A stretch of DNA of 46,397 nt from positions 1-46,397 of IMG/VR virus record IMGVR_UViG_3300021090_000040. The stretch is one strand, 5' to 3'. The position numbers and the translations under genes were made by a program. Position 1 is the first letter of the stretch, and the number at the start of each line of letters is the position of its first letter. Below are positions 29,341-38,705 of the stretch, piece by piece. The DNA is from a virus. The notes below the pieces were generated by a model. The model was not told the DNA's origin. It did not search any database and worked only from the letters and a program-made list of their open reading frames with translations.

Positions 29341-31446
29341 TTGTTGTCTAGTTCCAAAGAAGACACGTTAGTTAAAAAGCTGGAAGATCTGTTCCAGAGC
29401 GCCGTTTCTCATCCCAGTTGGAAGGAATGGCGTAGCGAAATCGCGCCTAAGTGCTTTGCGTATAGAGAAGGGAATCAATGGACCAAGGCCGAGCGCGCCA
29501 CCCTCAAGAAACGCCACCAGCCCGAGATCACCAACAATCAGGTTTCGGTCACGATCAATCGTTTGATCGGCCAGTTTGTCAAGCAAAAAGTCAGAATCAA
29601 GTGGCAGGGGCGCAACCCGAAGAATGACGATCTCGGCGCCGCGGCACTCTCCGACATCATGCTGTTCATCCGCCAGGTCAACGGCCTGGAGTTTGAGGAG
29701 CGCGATCAGGTCGAGGATGGATTTACCAGCGGATTTGGCGTGCTTGAGTGTGGTGTCACATGGAATGACGCCTACGAGCCGGAGATCACCGTCACGAACG
29801 AGGATTGCCTCGACGTGTTTCCCGACCCCACGTCGCGCAGGTACGATTGGAACGAGGACGCGAATTTTATTTGCCGAGTCAAGCTTACCCACCTGGACGA
29901 AGCGAAAGAGCTTTACCCGAAAAAGAAAAAAGAAATAGAAGCGCTGGTCAGCGACGCAGACTCGACCACCGAGGGCGAGACCGCCGAGGCCGATGCACTG
30001 CGCTTTCGCAACTACGTCGACGAGACAAATCAGCGGGTTTTGCTGATCGAAATCGAGTGGAAAACCTACGAGAAGCAAAATCTCGTGCTGGTCCAGAACG
30101 GTGCCGAACCGATCGTTTTGGACGCCGATGAGGTGACCAAGGCGGACTGGGTCAAGATCAAAGCCTCCGGCAAAGAGTACCGCACCATCGACCGAGTAGT
30201 CGAAAAACTCCAATCGGCGGTGTTTACCAAGGGCATTATTTTCGAGCACAAAGAGCTGGAGCGCAAGCGTTTCAAATGGACGCCGTACTTCATGTACCGG
30301 CGCAAAAATGGCTCGCCATACTCGCTGATTTGGTTGGGCCTCTCCATGCAAGACCAGATCAATAAGTTCCAAAGCAAGGCGACGCACTTGCTCAGCACCA
30401 ACCGGGTGATCACCGAGAAAAACAACATCGAGGATCTCGTCAGGTTCGCAGAAGAGATGGCTAAGCCGGACGGCATCCCTGAAGTACGTAACATCGAGAA
30501 GATCAGACCCGATGAGCACAAGGATCTCGGCCAGATTTTTTGGAACATGCACAGCGGTTCGATGAAAGAGTTTCGCACTATCACCGGGGTCAATCCCGAC
30601 GCGCTGGGCGAACCCTCGGAGATCCGCTCGGGCGTGGGCGTCAAGGCGAAAGTGGCAATGACGGATTTAGTCGTCGCGCCGGTTTACGATAATTGCCGTC
30701 GCACCCGCGTCGCGCTCGCTAAAACCGTGCTCGAATTCGTCAAGCTCTACTACACCGAGGGGAAAATCTTTTCGATCACCGACGACATGAAAAAAACCAA
30801 GTCGGTGATTCTCGGCAAGGACGCCATCGCCTCGATCAAACAGGGCATCTACGACGTAATCGAAGAGGACGCGCCAGATATTACCTCGATCCGTCAGGAG
30901 CAGTGGGCGCTCATGCTCCAGTATTTGCCGCAGATCATCCCCCTCGGCCCATTCTGGCAAAAGGTCATGCTCCGCCTCTCTGACCTGAACGAAAAAGAAG
31001 ATCTCCTCAAAGAAATGGAGGCGATGTCAAAACCGCCGCCCGATCTCCCGAAGATATCGTTTGCCGCCAAGCTCGAAGAGATGATCGGCATCGAGCGCGG
31101 CGCCGCGTGGGAAATGATGGGCCGGCCCGACGTTGCCGAAGCTATCAAGCAGGCCAACATCCCGCCTAGCGCGATGTTAGAAATCCAAGCGGATCAGCAC
31201 AGTGAACAGCTCAAGCAACAAGGCGTCGCGGCGAAAGCGCAGAGCGACCAATTAAAGGCGCAGGTGGATATGGCTGGCGCTCAACTTGATATCGGCGCCA
31301 AACAGTCAGAGGTCGCCGGCAAAAAACAGCTCATGGCGCTCGAAATAGAGAAGAAAAAAATTGATGTCGCGATCGCGCTGATCAACGCCAAGGCCGCGGC
31401 CAACAAACCCAAGGGAGCAAAAAGCGGTGAGCAAGAAAGAGCTTAG
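29341..31446 (+). CDS. Portal protein, P22-like, 701 aa
   Basis: TTG start, 8 bases after AAGGGAG. Dodecameric head-tail channel through which DNA enters and leaves. Typical P22-family motifs include RHQPEITNNQVSVTINRLIG (about 60-80), an acidic DVFPDPTSRRYDWNEDANF (about 160-178) and LSTNRVITEKNN near 358. The C-terminal 120 residues are helical, Gln/Ala/Lys-rich, corresponding to the barrel or tail. At 701 residues it is close to P22 gp1 (725). Its size supports a podovirus neck. Confidence 0.9.
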   Translation: MLSSSKEDTLVKKLEDLFQSAVSHPSWKEWRSEIAPKCFAYREGNQWTKAERATLKKRHQPEITNNQVSVTINRLIGQFVKQKVRIKWQGRNPKNDDLGAAALSDIMLFIRQVNGLEFEERDQVEDGFTSGFGVLECGVTWNDAYEPEITVTNEDCLDVFPDPTSRRYDWNEDANFICRVKLTHLDEAKELYPKKKKEIEALVSDADSTTEGETAEADALRFRNYVDETNQRVLLIEIEWKTYEKQNLVLVQNGAEPIVLDADEVTKADWVKIKASGKEYRTIDRVVEKLQSAVFTKGIIFEHKELERKRFKWTPYFMYRRKNGSPYSLIWLGLSMQDQINKFQSKATHLLSTNRVITEKNNIEDLVRFAEEMAKPDGIPEVRNIEKIRPDEHKDLGQIFWNMHSGSMKEFRTITGVNPDALGEPSEIRSGVGVKAKVAMTDLVVAPVYDNCRRTRVALAKTVLEFVKLYYTEGKIFSITDDMKKTKSVILGKDAIASIKQGIYDVIEEDAPDITSIRQEQWALMLQYLPQIIPLGPFWQKVMLRLSDLNEKEDLLKEMEAMSKPPPDLPKISFAAKLEEMIGIERGAAWEMMGRPDVAEAIKQANIPPSAMLEIQADQHSEQLKQQGVAAKAQSDQLKAQVDMAGAQLDIGAKQSEVAGKKQLMALEIEKKKIDVAIALINAKAAANKPKGAKSGEQERA

Positions 31447-31636
31447 AATCGGCTTTGATCGGATCAAAGACCCGCAACAGATTACTCAGGAAAACGTGAA
31501 GCTTTTTCGCGAAAACGATCTCGACATCCATCGTCACGAAATCGACGCCATCATCGACGACGATTCGAAACGAGAGAGAATTTATAAAGTACGCAAGGTG
31601 AAATATTTCGATATGGGCAGGAGGGGATCGCGATGA
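31427..31636 (+). CDS. Small charged protein, 69 aa
   Basis: GTG start inside the portal gene end, after AAGGGAG. Strongly charged (IDAIIDDDSKRERIYKVRKV). Overlaps the next gene by 4 bases. Unknown, probably a morphogenesis accessory. Confidence 0.6.
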   Translation: MSKKELRIGFDRIKDPQQITQENVKLFRENDLDIHRHEIDAIIDDDSKRERIYKVRKVKYFDMGRRGSR

Positions 31637-31809
31637 AATGGTTCCCGGAAGAGAACGAGCTCTACGTGAGATTTCCGAGTGAATATCAGTGGGTGATCTT
31701 CACTATTTGGAATCGTTTTTCCTTATGCACCCTATCAAGATTGGGGATTCCCAGTGTGGTGATCGTCAATTTATGGTTTTTCGATCGATACATTAAGGAG
31801 GCTTCATGA
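31633..31809 (+). CDS. Small hydrophobic protein, 58 aa
   Basis: ATGA overlaps both neighbours. Aromatic and hydrophobic (YQWVIFTIWNRFSLC and GIPSVVIVNLWFF), likely membrane-associated with one or two short segments. An unusual product within a head operon. Function unknown. Confidence 0.5.
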   Translation: MKWFPEENELYVRFPSEYQWVIFTIWNRFSLCTLSRLGIPSVVIVNLWFFDRYIKEAS

Positions 31810-32225
31810 ACACAATCAAGGTCAGATGGCTAGGGAACAAAAAGAGCCGCACCGTCGATCTGCCGATCGGCTTGAGCGCTATCGGTGAGAAAACCGGCGA
31901 AGTCGTTTGCAATCCGGTGGGAGAGTTTCCAGCCAACGAGGCGGCCAAGCTTCTATCGTTGCCGGGCGCGAGTTCAATGTTTGTGCCTGAGGACGAGTAC
32001 CAGGCCGCGCATGGAGCGCCGGCACAAAAAGAGATCGAGGCGTCGGCGCCGGCCGCCAATGTGAAAATGGGCCGTAAGCCGATGAGCGAGGCTCACAAAC
32101 AGGCGCTACGCGACCGATTTATCAAAATGAACGAGGCCAAGGCGGCGAAGAAAGCCGCGGCATTGGCCGCCAAGAGGCAGAGCGAGCCACAGGTAGAGCA
32201 GTCGAGTGAGGAAGAGGCGGCTTAA
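31806..32225 (+). CDS. Hypothetical morphogenesis protein, 139 aa
   Basis: An N-terminal beta-like half (IKVRWLGNKKSRTVDLPIG) is followed by an Ala/Lys/Glu-rich tail (NEAKAAKKAAALAAKRQ). The gap to the scaffold gene contains a short frame (TTG 32231, 27 codons) that is probably not expressed. The sequence resembles small proteins near scaffold genes; role unknown. Confidence 0.6.
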   Translation: MNTIKVRWLGNKKSRTVDLPIGLSAIGEKTGEVVCNPVGEFPANEAAKLLSLPGASSMFVPEDEYQAAHGAPAQKEIEASAPAANVKMGRKPMSEAHKQALRDRFIKMNEAKAAKKAAALAAKRQSEPQVEQSSEEEAA

Positions 32226-32315
32226 ACATTGATTTTTTCGTTAGAAAAAATGGTCATCCCGGCCGGCGCGAAAGTATTATACGTCCTCGCGCTCGCCGAA
32301 GACCGGAGGTAGGTA

Positions 32316-33329
32316 ATGGATCCAGTAGATAGCGGGCTTGGACTGGCGGAATTCATCGGTGGTTCGGCCTCGACTGAAGATGCTTCGGCATCGTCCCAGG
32401 AGAGCGCCAATACCGGCGAAGAAACGACCACGGACAAGGCTACGGCAACTGGCACCGAAGGGGCCGCTGCTGAGACGGAAAAGAAGGAAGATTCGCAAAC
32501 CGAATCGTCCCCTTCTGACACCGAAACTCAGGTTCGACAGACAGTCGAAGAGGCGCTCAAGGGTGACAAGAAAGAAGCCAAAGAAACGCCGGAAGCCGGG
32601 AAAGACAAAACCGACGACGCCGGCAAAAAGGAAGAGCAAGCCAAAACATCGAATTGGGATTCCGACGATAACCCGTACAGACATGAGGTGCAGCGCACCC
32701 AGCAGCAACTACAGGCCGCGCGTAGCTGGAGCAATGAGCTCAACAAGGCAAATCTCAATCTACAGCGCAACATGGAGCGGCTGGAGAAAAAAATCGACGG
32801 CACCTGGACCGAGGCGGATGATAAGGCCGCCGCGGATCAGGAAAGAGCCGCCGGCCAACAAGACGCCATTTTCACCGAAGAGACGGCGGCGATGGCAGAA
32901 CTCAAGGGCGCGACGGTGGCCTCGCTGTACATGGCCTACGACCAGCTCGGCAAAGAGAAAGTAGACACGGAGATCAGAGAGTTCGATCAGTTGTTTCAAC
33001 GAAACCCTTTGATCATGAGCCGCGTTACGGGCTCTAAGCGGCCGATCCAGGAAGCGCTCAAGGTGCTGAATGAATTCCGCACCGCGAAAAAGTACGGGAC
33101 ATCCGACCTCGGCGGTCTCATCGCCAAGGTCAAAGAGGAGGCGATCGCGGAAGCGACACCGGCCCTCGTCGAAAAGATCACCAAGGAGATTATGGGCAAG
33201 CTCGACCTCCGAAACAAAGAAACCCAGGGAATACGCGGCGTGAGGGGCAACGGACGAGGAAGCGTCGCCGACCAGGTAAGCGGCGACACGGACGAAGACG
33301 AATCCCTAAGCAAGCTATTCCCCAACTAA
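32316..33329 (+). CDS. Scaffolding protein, 337 aa
   Basis: CGGAGGTAGGT precedes ATG 32316. The first 110 residues are acidic and low-complexity (Glu, Thr, Ser, Ala), the middle is long coiled coil (RTQQQLQAARSWSNELNKAN), and the C-terminus is helical and ends NKLFPN-like. Such highly charged helical proteins directly before the capsid gene organise procapsid assembly. No protease domain. Assignment by composition and position. Confidence 0.85.
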   Translation: MDPVDSGLGLAEFIGGSASTEDASASSQESANTGEETTTDKATATGTEGAAAETEKKEDSQTESSPSDTETQVRQTVEEALKGDKKEAKETPEAGKDKTDDAGKKEEQAKTSNWDSDDNPYRHEVQRTQQQLQAARSWSNELNKANLNLQRNMERLEKKIDGTWTEADDKAAADQERAAGQQDAIFTEETAAMAELKGATVASLYMAYDQLGKEKVDTEIREFDQLFQRNPLIMSRVTGSKRPIQEALKVLNEFRTAKKYGTSDLGGLIAKVKEEAIAEATPALVEKITKEIMGKLDLRNKETQGIRGVRGNGRGSVADQVSGDTDEDESLSKLFPN

Positions 33330-33375
33330 GGATCGCAGGAATGATTGAACTAACTGCGGTCGGATAGGAAACAAA

Positions 33376-34425
33376 ATGGGGTATACCGAAATCCTGGCTG
33401 CCAACAGTCTCACTGTGACTCAGTGGGAAAAAGGCATTTTCAAAGACTACACCGGCGATCTTGATTGGGCTCGCTATGCGGGCACATCGGAGAACTCGGT
33501 TATTCAGTTCAAAGAAGACCTGATGACGAAAAGGGGTGACACCATTCGCTTCGGCATCGCCGGGCAGGTGGTCGGCGGTCACGTCACTGGGAACAACAAG
33601 GTGATTGGCAACGAAGGATCGATGGAGTTCTTCGAGGACCGGATCACTGTCGACAACGATCGGCAATCGGTCAAGTTCGAAGACATACCGATGTCGCAAC
33701 AGCGCGTTCAGTTCGAGCTTTTGATGCAGGGTAAGGCGGGATTGAAAATCAAGGCCCGCGAGGCTCTCGACGACGGTATCACAGTCGCACTGTCCAACAC
33801 CGCCGAAGGCCGAGTGCGCGGGCGCTATCTCTACGGCGCAGCAGACTCCAACTGGGACGCGACGCATGCTACCGCGTTGCTCGCGATCGACAATACCGCC
33901 GATCAGTTGAGCGTGCGCATGTTGTCGGTGGCCAAACGCAAGGCGCAAATTCCGGGCGTCGGCGCAAATACCAAGGTGCGGCCCATGCGGGTCAAGCATG
34001 GCAAGGATAGTGAAGAGTGGTTCTGTTTCAAGGGCCATCCCTACGCGATCCGGGACATGGTCGACAACGACGCCGCCTGGAAAAATGCGCAGTTGAACAT
34101 CCCGCCGGGCAACCGCGACAGCTCGCCGTTCTTCAAGGGCTCGACGTTCAAGGGCGCCTGGAACGGCGTGCTGATCTACGAGTACGAGCGCTTGATTTTG
34201 GAAAGCTCGACGATCCAGGTCGCGCATAACCTACTGTTGGGCGCGCAGGCTTGCGGCGTCGGCTGGGCACAGCGCTCGAAATTTGGCGAGGAAGAGGCCG
34301 ATCTTGGCCATGATGTGACCTACGAGCTACACGAAATCCGCGGCATCAAAAAGCTCGTGTTTAACCGCGCGACCGAACACGACCACGGCGTTGTTCATAT
34401 TTTTTCGGCGGCAGTCAGTGACTGA
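33376..34425 (+). CDS. Major capsid protein, N4-gp56/DUF4043 type, 349 aa
   Basis: Forms the head shell (HK97 fold). LMTKRGDTIRFGIAGQVVGG (about 50-69), GNEGSMEFFEDRITVDNDRQ (about 80-99) and the following VKFEDIPMSQQRV match the family pattern of KxGDxixF and GNEExL/D-x-I-x-ID. RHPYAIRDM-like and AWNGVLIYEYERL segments occur later, as usual. Length is normal. Preceded by scaffold, which fits. Confidence 0.85.
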   Translation: MGYTEILAANSLTVTQWEKGIFKDYTGDLDWARYAGTSENSVIQFKEDLMTKRGDTIRFGIAGQVVGGHVTGNNKVIGNEGSMEFFEDRITVDNDRQSVKFEDIPMSQQRVQFELLMQGKAGLKIKAREALDDGITVALSNTAEGRVRGRYLYGAADSNWDATHATALLAIDNTADQLSVRMLSVAKRKAQIPGVGANTKVRPMRVKHGKDSEEWFCFKGHPYAIRDMVDNDAAWKNAQLNIPPGNRDSSPFFKGSTFKGAWNGVLIYEYERLILESSTIQVAHNLLLGAQACGVGWAQRSKFGEEEADLGHDVTYELHEIRGIKKLVFNRATEHDHGVVHIFSAAVSD

Positions 34426-34495
34426 TTAACTTTATGCGGTATCTGATTGATAAAATGCTCAGTGGCGGATATATTATCTTCCAAAAGGAGGATTT

Positions 34496-35086
34496 ATGTC
34501 CGAAATCACGAAGCATTCAGAAGGTTGGAGATGTTCTCGTTCAGGAAATTGGTATCACCCGCAAGTTGGCCGCGGCTGCATCGCGCATCGCGGTGTGGTT
34601 TGTGATGAGTGTGGCGCATTGTTTTTTGAGCGCCTGTACAGAGCCAAAGGCAAGAAAGGGGGCTCGGGCCGCCATTTTTGTTCGAGGAGCTGTTCGAGTA
34701 GCGCGACGATCCGTGATCAGGATCTTTCACATCTCGTTCCGCACCGGATCGCCAAAGGCGCAGCGCCGCACAATTTCAAGGGTCGAACGCGCCATAGCGC
34801 TGGTTATTGGGTGCTCAGCGAACTCGGGGGAGAAGGAGAAAAGCTCCTCGAACATCGCGCAGTTATGGCGGAGGTTTTGGGTAGGCTGCTTCAAAGCGAT
34901 GAAATCGTTCACCACATCAACGGGGATAAGACCAACAACCGCATAGAGAATCTGCAAATTATGACTCAGGCGGAGCATCTAAAGATGCACCAGGAGGAAG
35001 AAAAGATGAAAGACCCAAGTGAATACAGCGCGAAGAAAAAGCGCGCCTCCGACACGCGCTGGAAGCGCGAGAAGGGAGAAACATAA
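34496..35086 (+). CDS. HNH homing endonuclease, 196 aa
   Basis: AAGGAGG precedes ATG 34496. N-terminal zinc region ([22 protein letters not shown]). Nuclease core [39 protein letters not shown] and EHLKMH, the HNH motif of phage free-standing enzymes. It is inserted just after the capsid gene, a common position. The C-terminus is basic. Confidence 0.95.
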   Translation: MSEITKHSEGWRCSRSGNWYHPQVGRGCIAHRGVVCDECGALFFERLYRAKGKKGGSGRHFCSRSCSSSATIRDQDLSHLVPHRIAKGAAPHNFKGRTRHSAGYWVLSELGGEGEKLLEHRAVMAEVLGRLLQSDEIVHHINGDKTNNRIENLQIMTQAEHLKMHQEEEKMKDPSEYSAKKKRASDTRWKREKGET

Positions 35087-35089
35087 ATC

Positions 35090-35353
35090 ATGGCTGCGAC
35101 TGCTAAATCACCGGAGATGGTTGAGGCGATCGGGAGCTTCACAAAGCTCGCCGTGGGTGTCGCGGGAGGGTCCGGCACGTCCACGGTAGTGACCCTGCCT
35201 AACTTTAGACTCGTCGAATTGGCCGTGGCTTGTGCTGGCGGGAGTACCGCCACTGCGCCCCGGTGCGATTCTTATAGCGGCAACACGTTTACCGTTACCC
35301 ACGCGAACGATGAGGTATTCACTTACATCGCGTTCGGTAAGGCGCTCGTGTAG
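35090..35353 (+). CDS. Small head protein candidate, 87 aa
   Basis: The start follows the HNH stop by three bases, with GAGAAGGGAG upstream. Beta-rich, Thr/Ser/Val/Ala composition (GGSGTSTVVTLPNFRLVELA). Likely a head decoration or fibre protein; no family recognised. Confidence 0.55.
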   Translation: MAATAKSPEMVEAIGSFTKLAVGVAGGSGTSTVVTLPNFRLVELAVACAGGSTATAPRCDSYSGNTFTVTHANDEVFTYIAFGKALV

Positions 35354-35377
35354 GATGACCTAAAAAAAGGATGGACT

Positions 35378-35671
35378 GTGGCTTTAACGCTTCTTAAACA
35401 ACGGATGAGTTTCGCGATAGTGGTTGAAGGCGATGGGGCATCCCTATCGATAGATATCGATCTTAGCACTCTCTACGACTACGCGCAGAGTGTGCCTAGA
35501 GGGGCTACTGTAAGTCAACCTCCGGGATCGTCATGGATCGGTAGTCCAGGGAGCCCTTGGGATAACTCATACATCTCAGGCGATACCCTTCATCTCGAAT
35601 TCGCTTCGGCGTTCACCGGCGAAAGACAGGTCAATTTCGATCTGTTCGTAGACAAGCAGATCCAGCACTAA
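35378..35671 (+). CDS. Small structural protein candidate, 97 aa
   Basis: GTG start after AAAAAAGGATGG. Beta-rich with aromatic/Gly/Ser loop (PGSSWIGSPGSPWDNSYISG) and a beta-strand end. Between two other head-type genes. Function unknown. Confidence 0.5.
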   Translation: MALTLLKQRMSFAIVVEGDGASLSIDIDLSTLYDYAQSVPRGATVSQPPGSSWIGSPGSPWDNSYISGDTLHLEFASAFTGERQVNFDLFVDKQIQH

Positions 35672-35690
35672 ACAAAAAGGAGATAATTAC

Positions 35691-36455
35691 ATGGGTGCAA
35701 ATTTGAATGAGTTTGTTTTACAACTCGTCGATACTCGGACAAAGCGGCCGATCGACGACGACACGGGTAAGGTCATCGTGATGAACCCAGGTCTACCGAC
35801 GAAGCCGACGCTTTACTCGGATATCCAGGGGTCATCGCAAGCTAACCCGGTGACTATCAGCAACGGCGTGATTCGTTTTTTCACCGATCCTTCGGTTACG
35901 AGCGTGGATCTCTCGGTCATGACCGCGCTAGGAGTGGCGCTGTTTCTCGAAGATGTGACGCCAAGCATGGGACGGGTCGACGTGGACCATGAGCAGCGCC
36001 ATAACGTGCTGGTGGCGCCGTTTCTTTCGAACGCAGCCGGCACAGTGACCGATACGGGCGTGGACTTTCCGGCCAACTGCCTGATCAGCGATGCGTTTGT
36101 CAAGGTGACCACTCTCGACACCGGGGAAACCCTCTCCGTCGGCTTTGAAAACGCAGTGGAGAGCGGAGATTTGGACGGCTTGATCGCCGCCGTATCGATG
36201 TCGGCTACCGGCTACATCGAGAATGCTCCCGTGGCGACCGCTGGAAGCAACATCGACTTTCTCGCGGCGACGACTTACGGCGCCTTGCTCGCTTCGGCGA
36301 TCACCGGCACTGACGTGGTTACGGTGAACGGCGCCTACGCGCGCAAGAAGTACCGGACTGATGGCACCATCAAGTCGCTCGTCTATACCCCGAGCAGCAC
36401 CACCTCGGATGATAGCGCCGGTTATATCTTCGTCGGGTATGACCGCCTGATCTGA
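35691..36455 (+). CDS. Structural (head) protein candidate, 254 aa
   Basis: AAAAGGAG precedes ATG 35691. Two beta-rich parts: residues 1-95 (FVLQLVDTRTKRPIDDDTGK) and 100-254 (GVDFPANCLISDAFVKVTTL). Thr/Ser/Val/Asp-rich, consistent with a decoration or head-fibre protein. Not recognised as a known family. Confidence 0.55.
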   Translation: MGANLNEFVLQLVDTRTKRPIDDDTGKVIVMNPGLPTKPTLYSDIQGSSQANPVTISNGVIRFFTDPSVTSVDLSVMTALGVALFLEDVTPSMGRVDVDHEQRHNVLVAPFLSNAAGTVTDTGVDFPANCLISDAFVKVTTLDTGETLSVGFENAVESGDLDGLIAAVSMSATGYIENAPVATAGSNIDFLAATTYGALLASAITGTDVVTVNGAYARKKYRTDGTIKSLVYTPSSTTSDDSAGYIFVGYDRLI

Positions 36456-36456
36456 G

Positions 36457-37152
36457 ATGGAATCTCAGAGTAGGCTCAACAGCCGGCTGGGCATCGTGAC
36501 AGGTATCCCGATGTCCGGCCGGCCGGTTTCGGTGGAGTGGGCGATCACGCTTGCGTGCCTCGCCTACCCTACCGGCTGTAATCATACGCTCGCCGTCGTC
36601 AAAGGCTGTCCGGTCGATGAGGCGCGCGACGAACTGATTCGCATCGCCATCGCGCACGAAGTAAAGTTTCTGTTTTTTATCGATGACGACGTGCGCCCGC
36701 AGACCGACGCCATCCTGAAATTGTATCCAGTGCTGGCGCAAAACCCCGAAGTTATCGCCGCCGCCGGCATCTACTCGCCGAAGCGCGAACCCACCGAGCC
36801 GATGGTTTACCGAAAGCTCGCCCTCGGGCCGTCTTATGACTGGAAATTCAACGATGTCTTCGAGGTCGAAGGTCTCGCCACCGGCTTGATGCTGGTGCGA
36901 GTCGATCACTTCCGAAAGATTCCGCAGCCTTGGTTCAAGACCTACAAGGGGGAGGAATTCAAAGGGAGCCGAGCTTTTATCACCGACGATCTTTATTTTT
37001 GCGACAAAGCTCTCACGGCCGGCTTTAAGCTGATGGCGCACGGGGGAGTGCTTGGCGCGCACATAGATATCGAGGAAAAGCGCGAATACAAGCTGACCGA
37101 TTTTGAGCTCAAAGCGCCGGCAGTCGCGGTAGCCAACGGAGTAACGTCGTGA
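36457..37152 (+). CDS. Glycosyltransferase (GT-A fold), 231 aa
   Basis: RLGIVTGIPMSGRPVSVEWA (11-30) begins a GT-A-type fold. KFLFFIDDDVRPQTDA (about 69-84) is the DxD metal/nucleotide-sugar motif. VEGLATGLMLVRVDHF (about 137-152) and FITDDLYFCDKA are typical later elements. It is translated with the methyltransferase (GTGA overlap). Probably glycosylates virion proteins or a host surface molecule. Acceptor unknown. Confidence 0.8.
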   Translation: MESQSRLNSRLGIVTGIPMSGRPVSVEWAITLACLAYPTGCNHTLAVVKGCPVDEARDELIRIAIAHEVKFLFFIDDDVRPQTDAILKLYPVLAQNPEVIAAAGIYSPKREPTEPMVYRKLALGPSYDWKFNDVFEVEGLATGLMLVRVDHFRKIPQPWFKTYKGEEFKGSRAFITDDLYFCDKALTAGFKLMAHGGVLGAHIDIEEKREYKLTDFELKAPAVAVANGVTS

Positions 37153-37931
37153 ACGAGGTGGATAAACTAGACTTTATAACGCCGTACAATCTCTTTCGCG
37201 CGCTGGCAAGGGCCGAAGCGCATGAAAATCTTCCCGATGAGATTCATCTCTTGCCGGGTTTTACCGGGCTCAAAGTGCAAGAATTTCTCAATTACCTGTG
37301 CAGCCATCCAGCGACGCGATATCTGGAAATCGGCTGTCTCCATGGTGCCACGCTGCTCGCCGCCTCTTACGGCAACCCTGGAAAGTTCACCGGCGTCGAT
37401 AATTTCTCGTTGCAGCCGGGCGAGATCGGTCTGTATGCGAACATGGAGAAATTCAAGGCGGTATGTACGGTCGATTTTCACCGTGCCGACTGCTGGACGA
37501 TCGACAAAGCTCTCATACCGGACGATATCAACGTCTACTTTTACGACGGTGACCATTCAGAAGAGAGCCAAAAAAAAGCGCTCACTCATTGGATCGACAA
37601 GATGGCGAGCGAATTCTTTTTCATCGTCGATGATTGGGGCCGAGCGGAAGTGAGGGACGGCACGCTCGACGCGCTGGCCGAACTCAAAACTCCGGTTACC
37701 GCTTACGCAGTCTTGGCCGGCTCAGTCGATCGGGAAGGGTGCGGCGATTTCAACGGTTGGTGGGCGGGTGTTGGAATCTTCTTGCTGAGAAATCCAACAA
37801 ACCCCAATTTCAGAACGAAAGACATTCTCAAATACCTGGAGGGAAAGACCGATGAGCAACCTACTGGACCAAAACCCGTTGATTCTCGACACGGCGAGCA
37901 CAACGGTCGTGCTGATCACGGCAGCCTTTAA
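37149..37931 (+). CDS. SAM-dependent methyltransferase (Methyltransf_24 type), 260 aa
   Basis: RYLEIGCLHGATLLAASYG (about 57-75) is the SAM-binding motif I. FTGVDNFS is motif II. VYFYDGDHSEESQKKALTHW (about 131-150) and FFIVDDWGRAEVRDGT are diagnostic for this group. GTG start overlapping the glycosyltransferase stop. Such methyltransferases often modify sugars. Its last 80 bases overlap the next gene. Confidence 0.8.
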   Translation: MNEVDKLDFITPYNLFRALARAEAHENLPDEIHLLPGFTGLKVQEFLNYLCSHPATRYLEIGCLHGATLLAASYGNPGKFTGVDNFSLQPGEIGLYANMEKFKAVCTVDFHRADCWTIDKALIPDDINVYFYDGDHSEESQKKALTHWIDKMASEFFFIVDDWGRAEVRDGTLDALAELKTPVTAYAVLAGSVDREGCGDFNGWWAGVGIFLLRNPTNPNFRTKDILKYLEGKTDEQPTGPKPVDSRHGEHNGRADHGSL

Positions 37932-38178
37932 GATCACGAAGATTCGCTGGAGCGAAGCGACAACCGACGATCATACTGCAATCCTCAAGGACAAGAACGG
38001 CAAAGAAATTTGGAAGGGTTCGCTACTCAGTATCGGTGCGGCGACCAACGTTTTTACGGCCCTGCCTGACAGCGATTTTAATCCGCCGTTTTTAGTCGAT
38101 GGACTGATCATGCACACGCTCGCCAGCGGGCGGTTGTTTATTTACCACGACGGGCCGACGCCACTGAAAACCACGTAA
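37852..38178 (+). CDS. Small structural protein candidate, 108 aa
   Basis: It begins inside the methyltransferase gene with an 80-base overlap; GGAGGG precedes ATG 37852. Beta-rich sequence (ILKDKNGKEIWKGSLLSIG). Probably a head or neck component; family unknown. Confidence 0.55.
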   Translation: MSNLLDQNPLILDTASTTVVLITAAFKITKIRWSEATTDDHTAILKDKNGKEIWKGSLLSIGAATNVFTALPDSDFNPPFLVDGLIMHTLASGRLFIYHDGPTPLKTT

Positions 38179-38187
38179 GGAGGCAGT

Positions 38188-38556
38188 ATGACAATTTCCG
38201 TTCTCGACCTTGCTCCGCCTTCGGGTAGCAAGCTTTACAAAAACACCGACCTCGATGCCACCAAGGCAGCGGTCAAAGCATCGGCCGGAACGATCTACGG
38301 CATCATCGTCGACAACAGCGCCAACGCCGCAGTCTCGTTTCTCAAGCTCTGGGACTTGGCGTCGGGTAGCGTGACGGTTGGCACTACGGCGCCGGATCAC
38401 ATCATTGCAATTGCCGCATCGATTAAGCGCACGATTATCATTCCAGAGGGCCTAGCCTTCGCCACTGCTCTTACCGTGGCCTGTCTGACCACGGCGCCGG
38501 TTGCGGGCGTAACCAACCCAACTTCGGATGTCGACGTGAGTATCGTCTACGCCTAG
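38188..38556 (+). CDS. Small structural protein candidate, 122 aa
   Basis: AAGGAGG precedes ATG 38188. Beta-rich, Ala/Thr/Val-rich (GTIYGIIVDNSANAAVSFLK), with features of small Ig-like or decoration proteins. Unknown. Confidence 0.55.
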   Translation: MTISVLDLAPPSGSKLYKNTDLDATKAAVKASAGTIYGIIVDNSANAAVSFLKLWDLASGSVTVGTTAPDHIIAIAASIKRTIIIPEGLAFATALTVACLTTAPVAGVTNPTSDVDVSIVYA

Positions 38557-38592
38557 GGGAATACGGCTCGTTATAAGAATCACGGAAAGTCC

Positions 38593-38650
38593 GCCCGCTT
38601 TTGCCGGGCCTGCATGGCCGGGCGTAGCCGCGTACAGCGTGCAAGCGGGC
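38593..38650 (+). ncRNA. Structured noncoding element before neck genes
   Basis: GCCCGCTT (38593-38600) pairs with AAGCGGGC (38643-38650). Inside, GGCC-TGCAT-GGCC (38607-38619) forms another stem, so a branched structure is likely. The region 38557-38705 has no gene; a further hairpin, CCGCT...AGCGG, lies near 38668-38684, before the next RBS. It may be a leader control or an RNA processing site. Confidence 0.4.
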
Positions 38651-38705
38651 TCGATACTTACTCTCGGAGAAAGGCCGCTGGGGTTAAGCGGTATTGGGAA
38701 AGAGC

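Noticed and set aside
29368-30552. Long minus-strand ORF of 394 codons opposite the portal
   Set aside because: The portal frame has family motifs; the reverse frame is a codon-bias shadow.
33190-34227. Minus-strand ORF of 345 codons opposite the capsid gene
   Set aside because: Shadow of the capsid coding sequence; no RBS or family pattern.
34434-34946. 170-codon ORF overlapping the HNH gene
   Set aside because: The HNH frame has the RBS and catalytic motifs; the other frame is a shadow.
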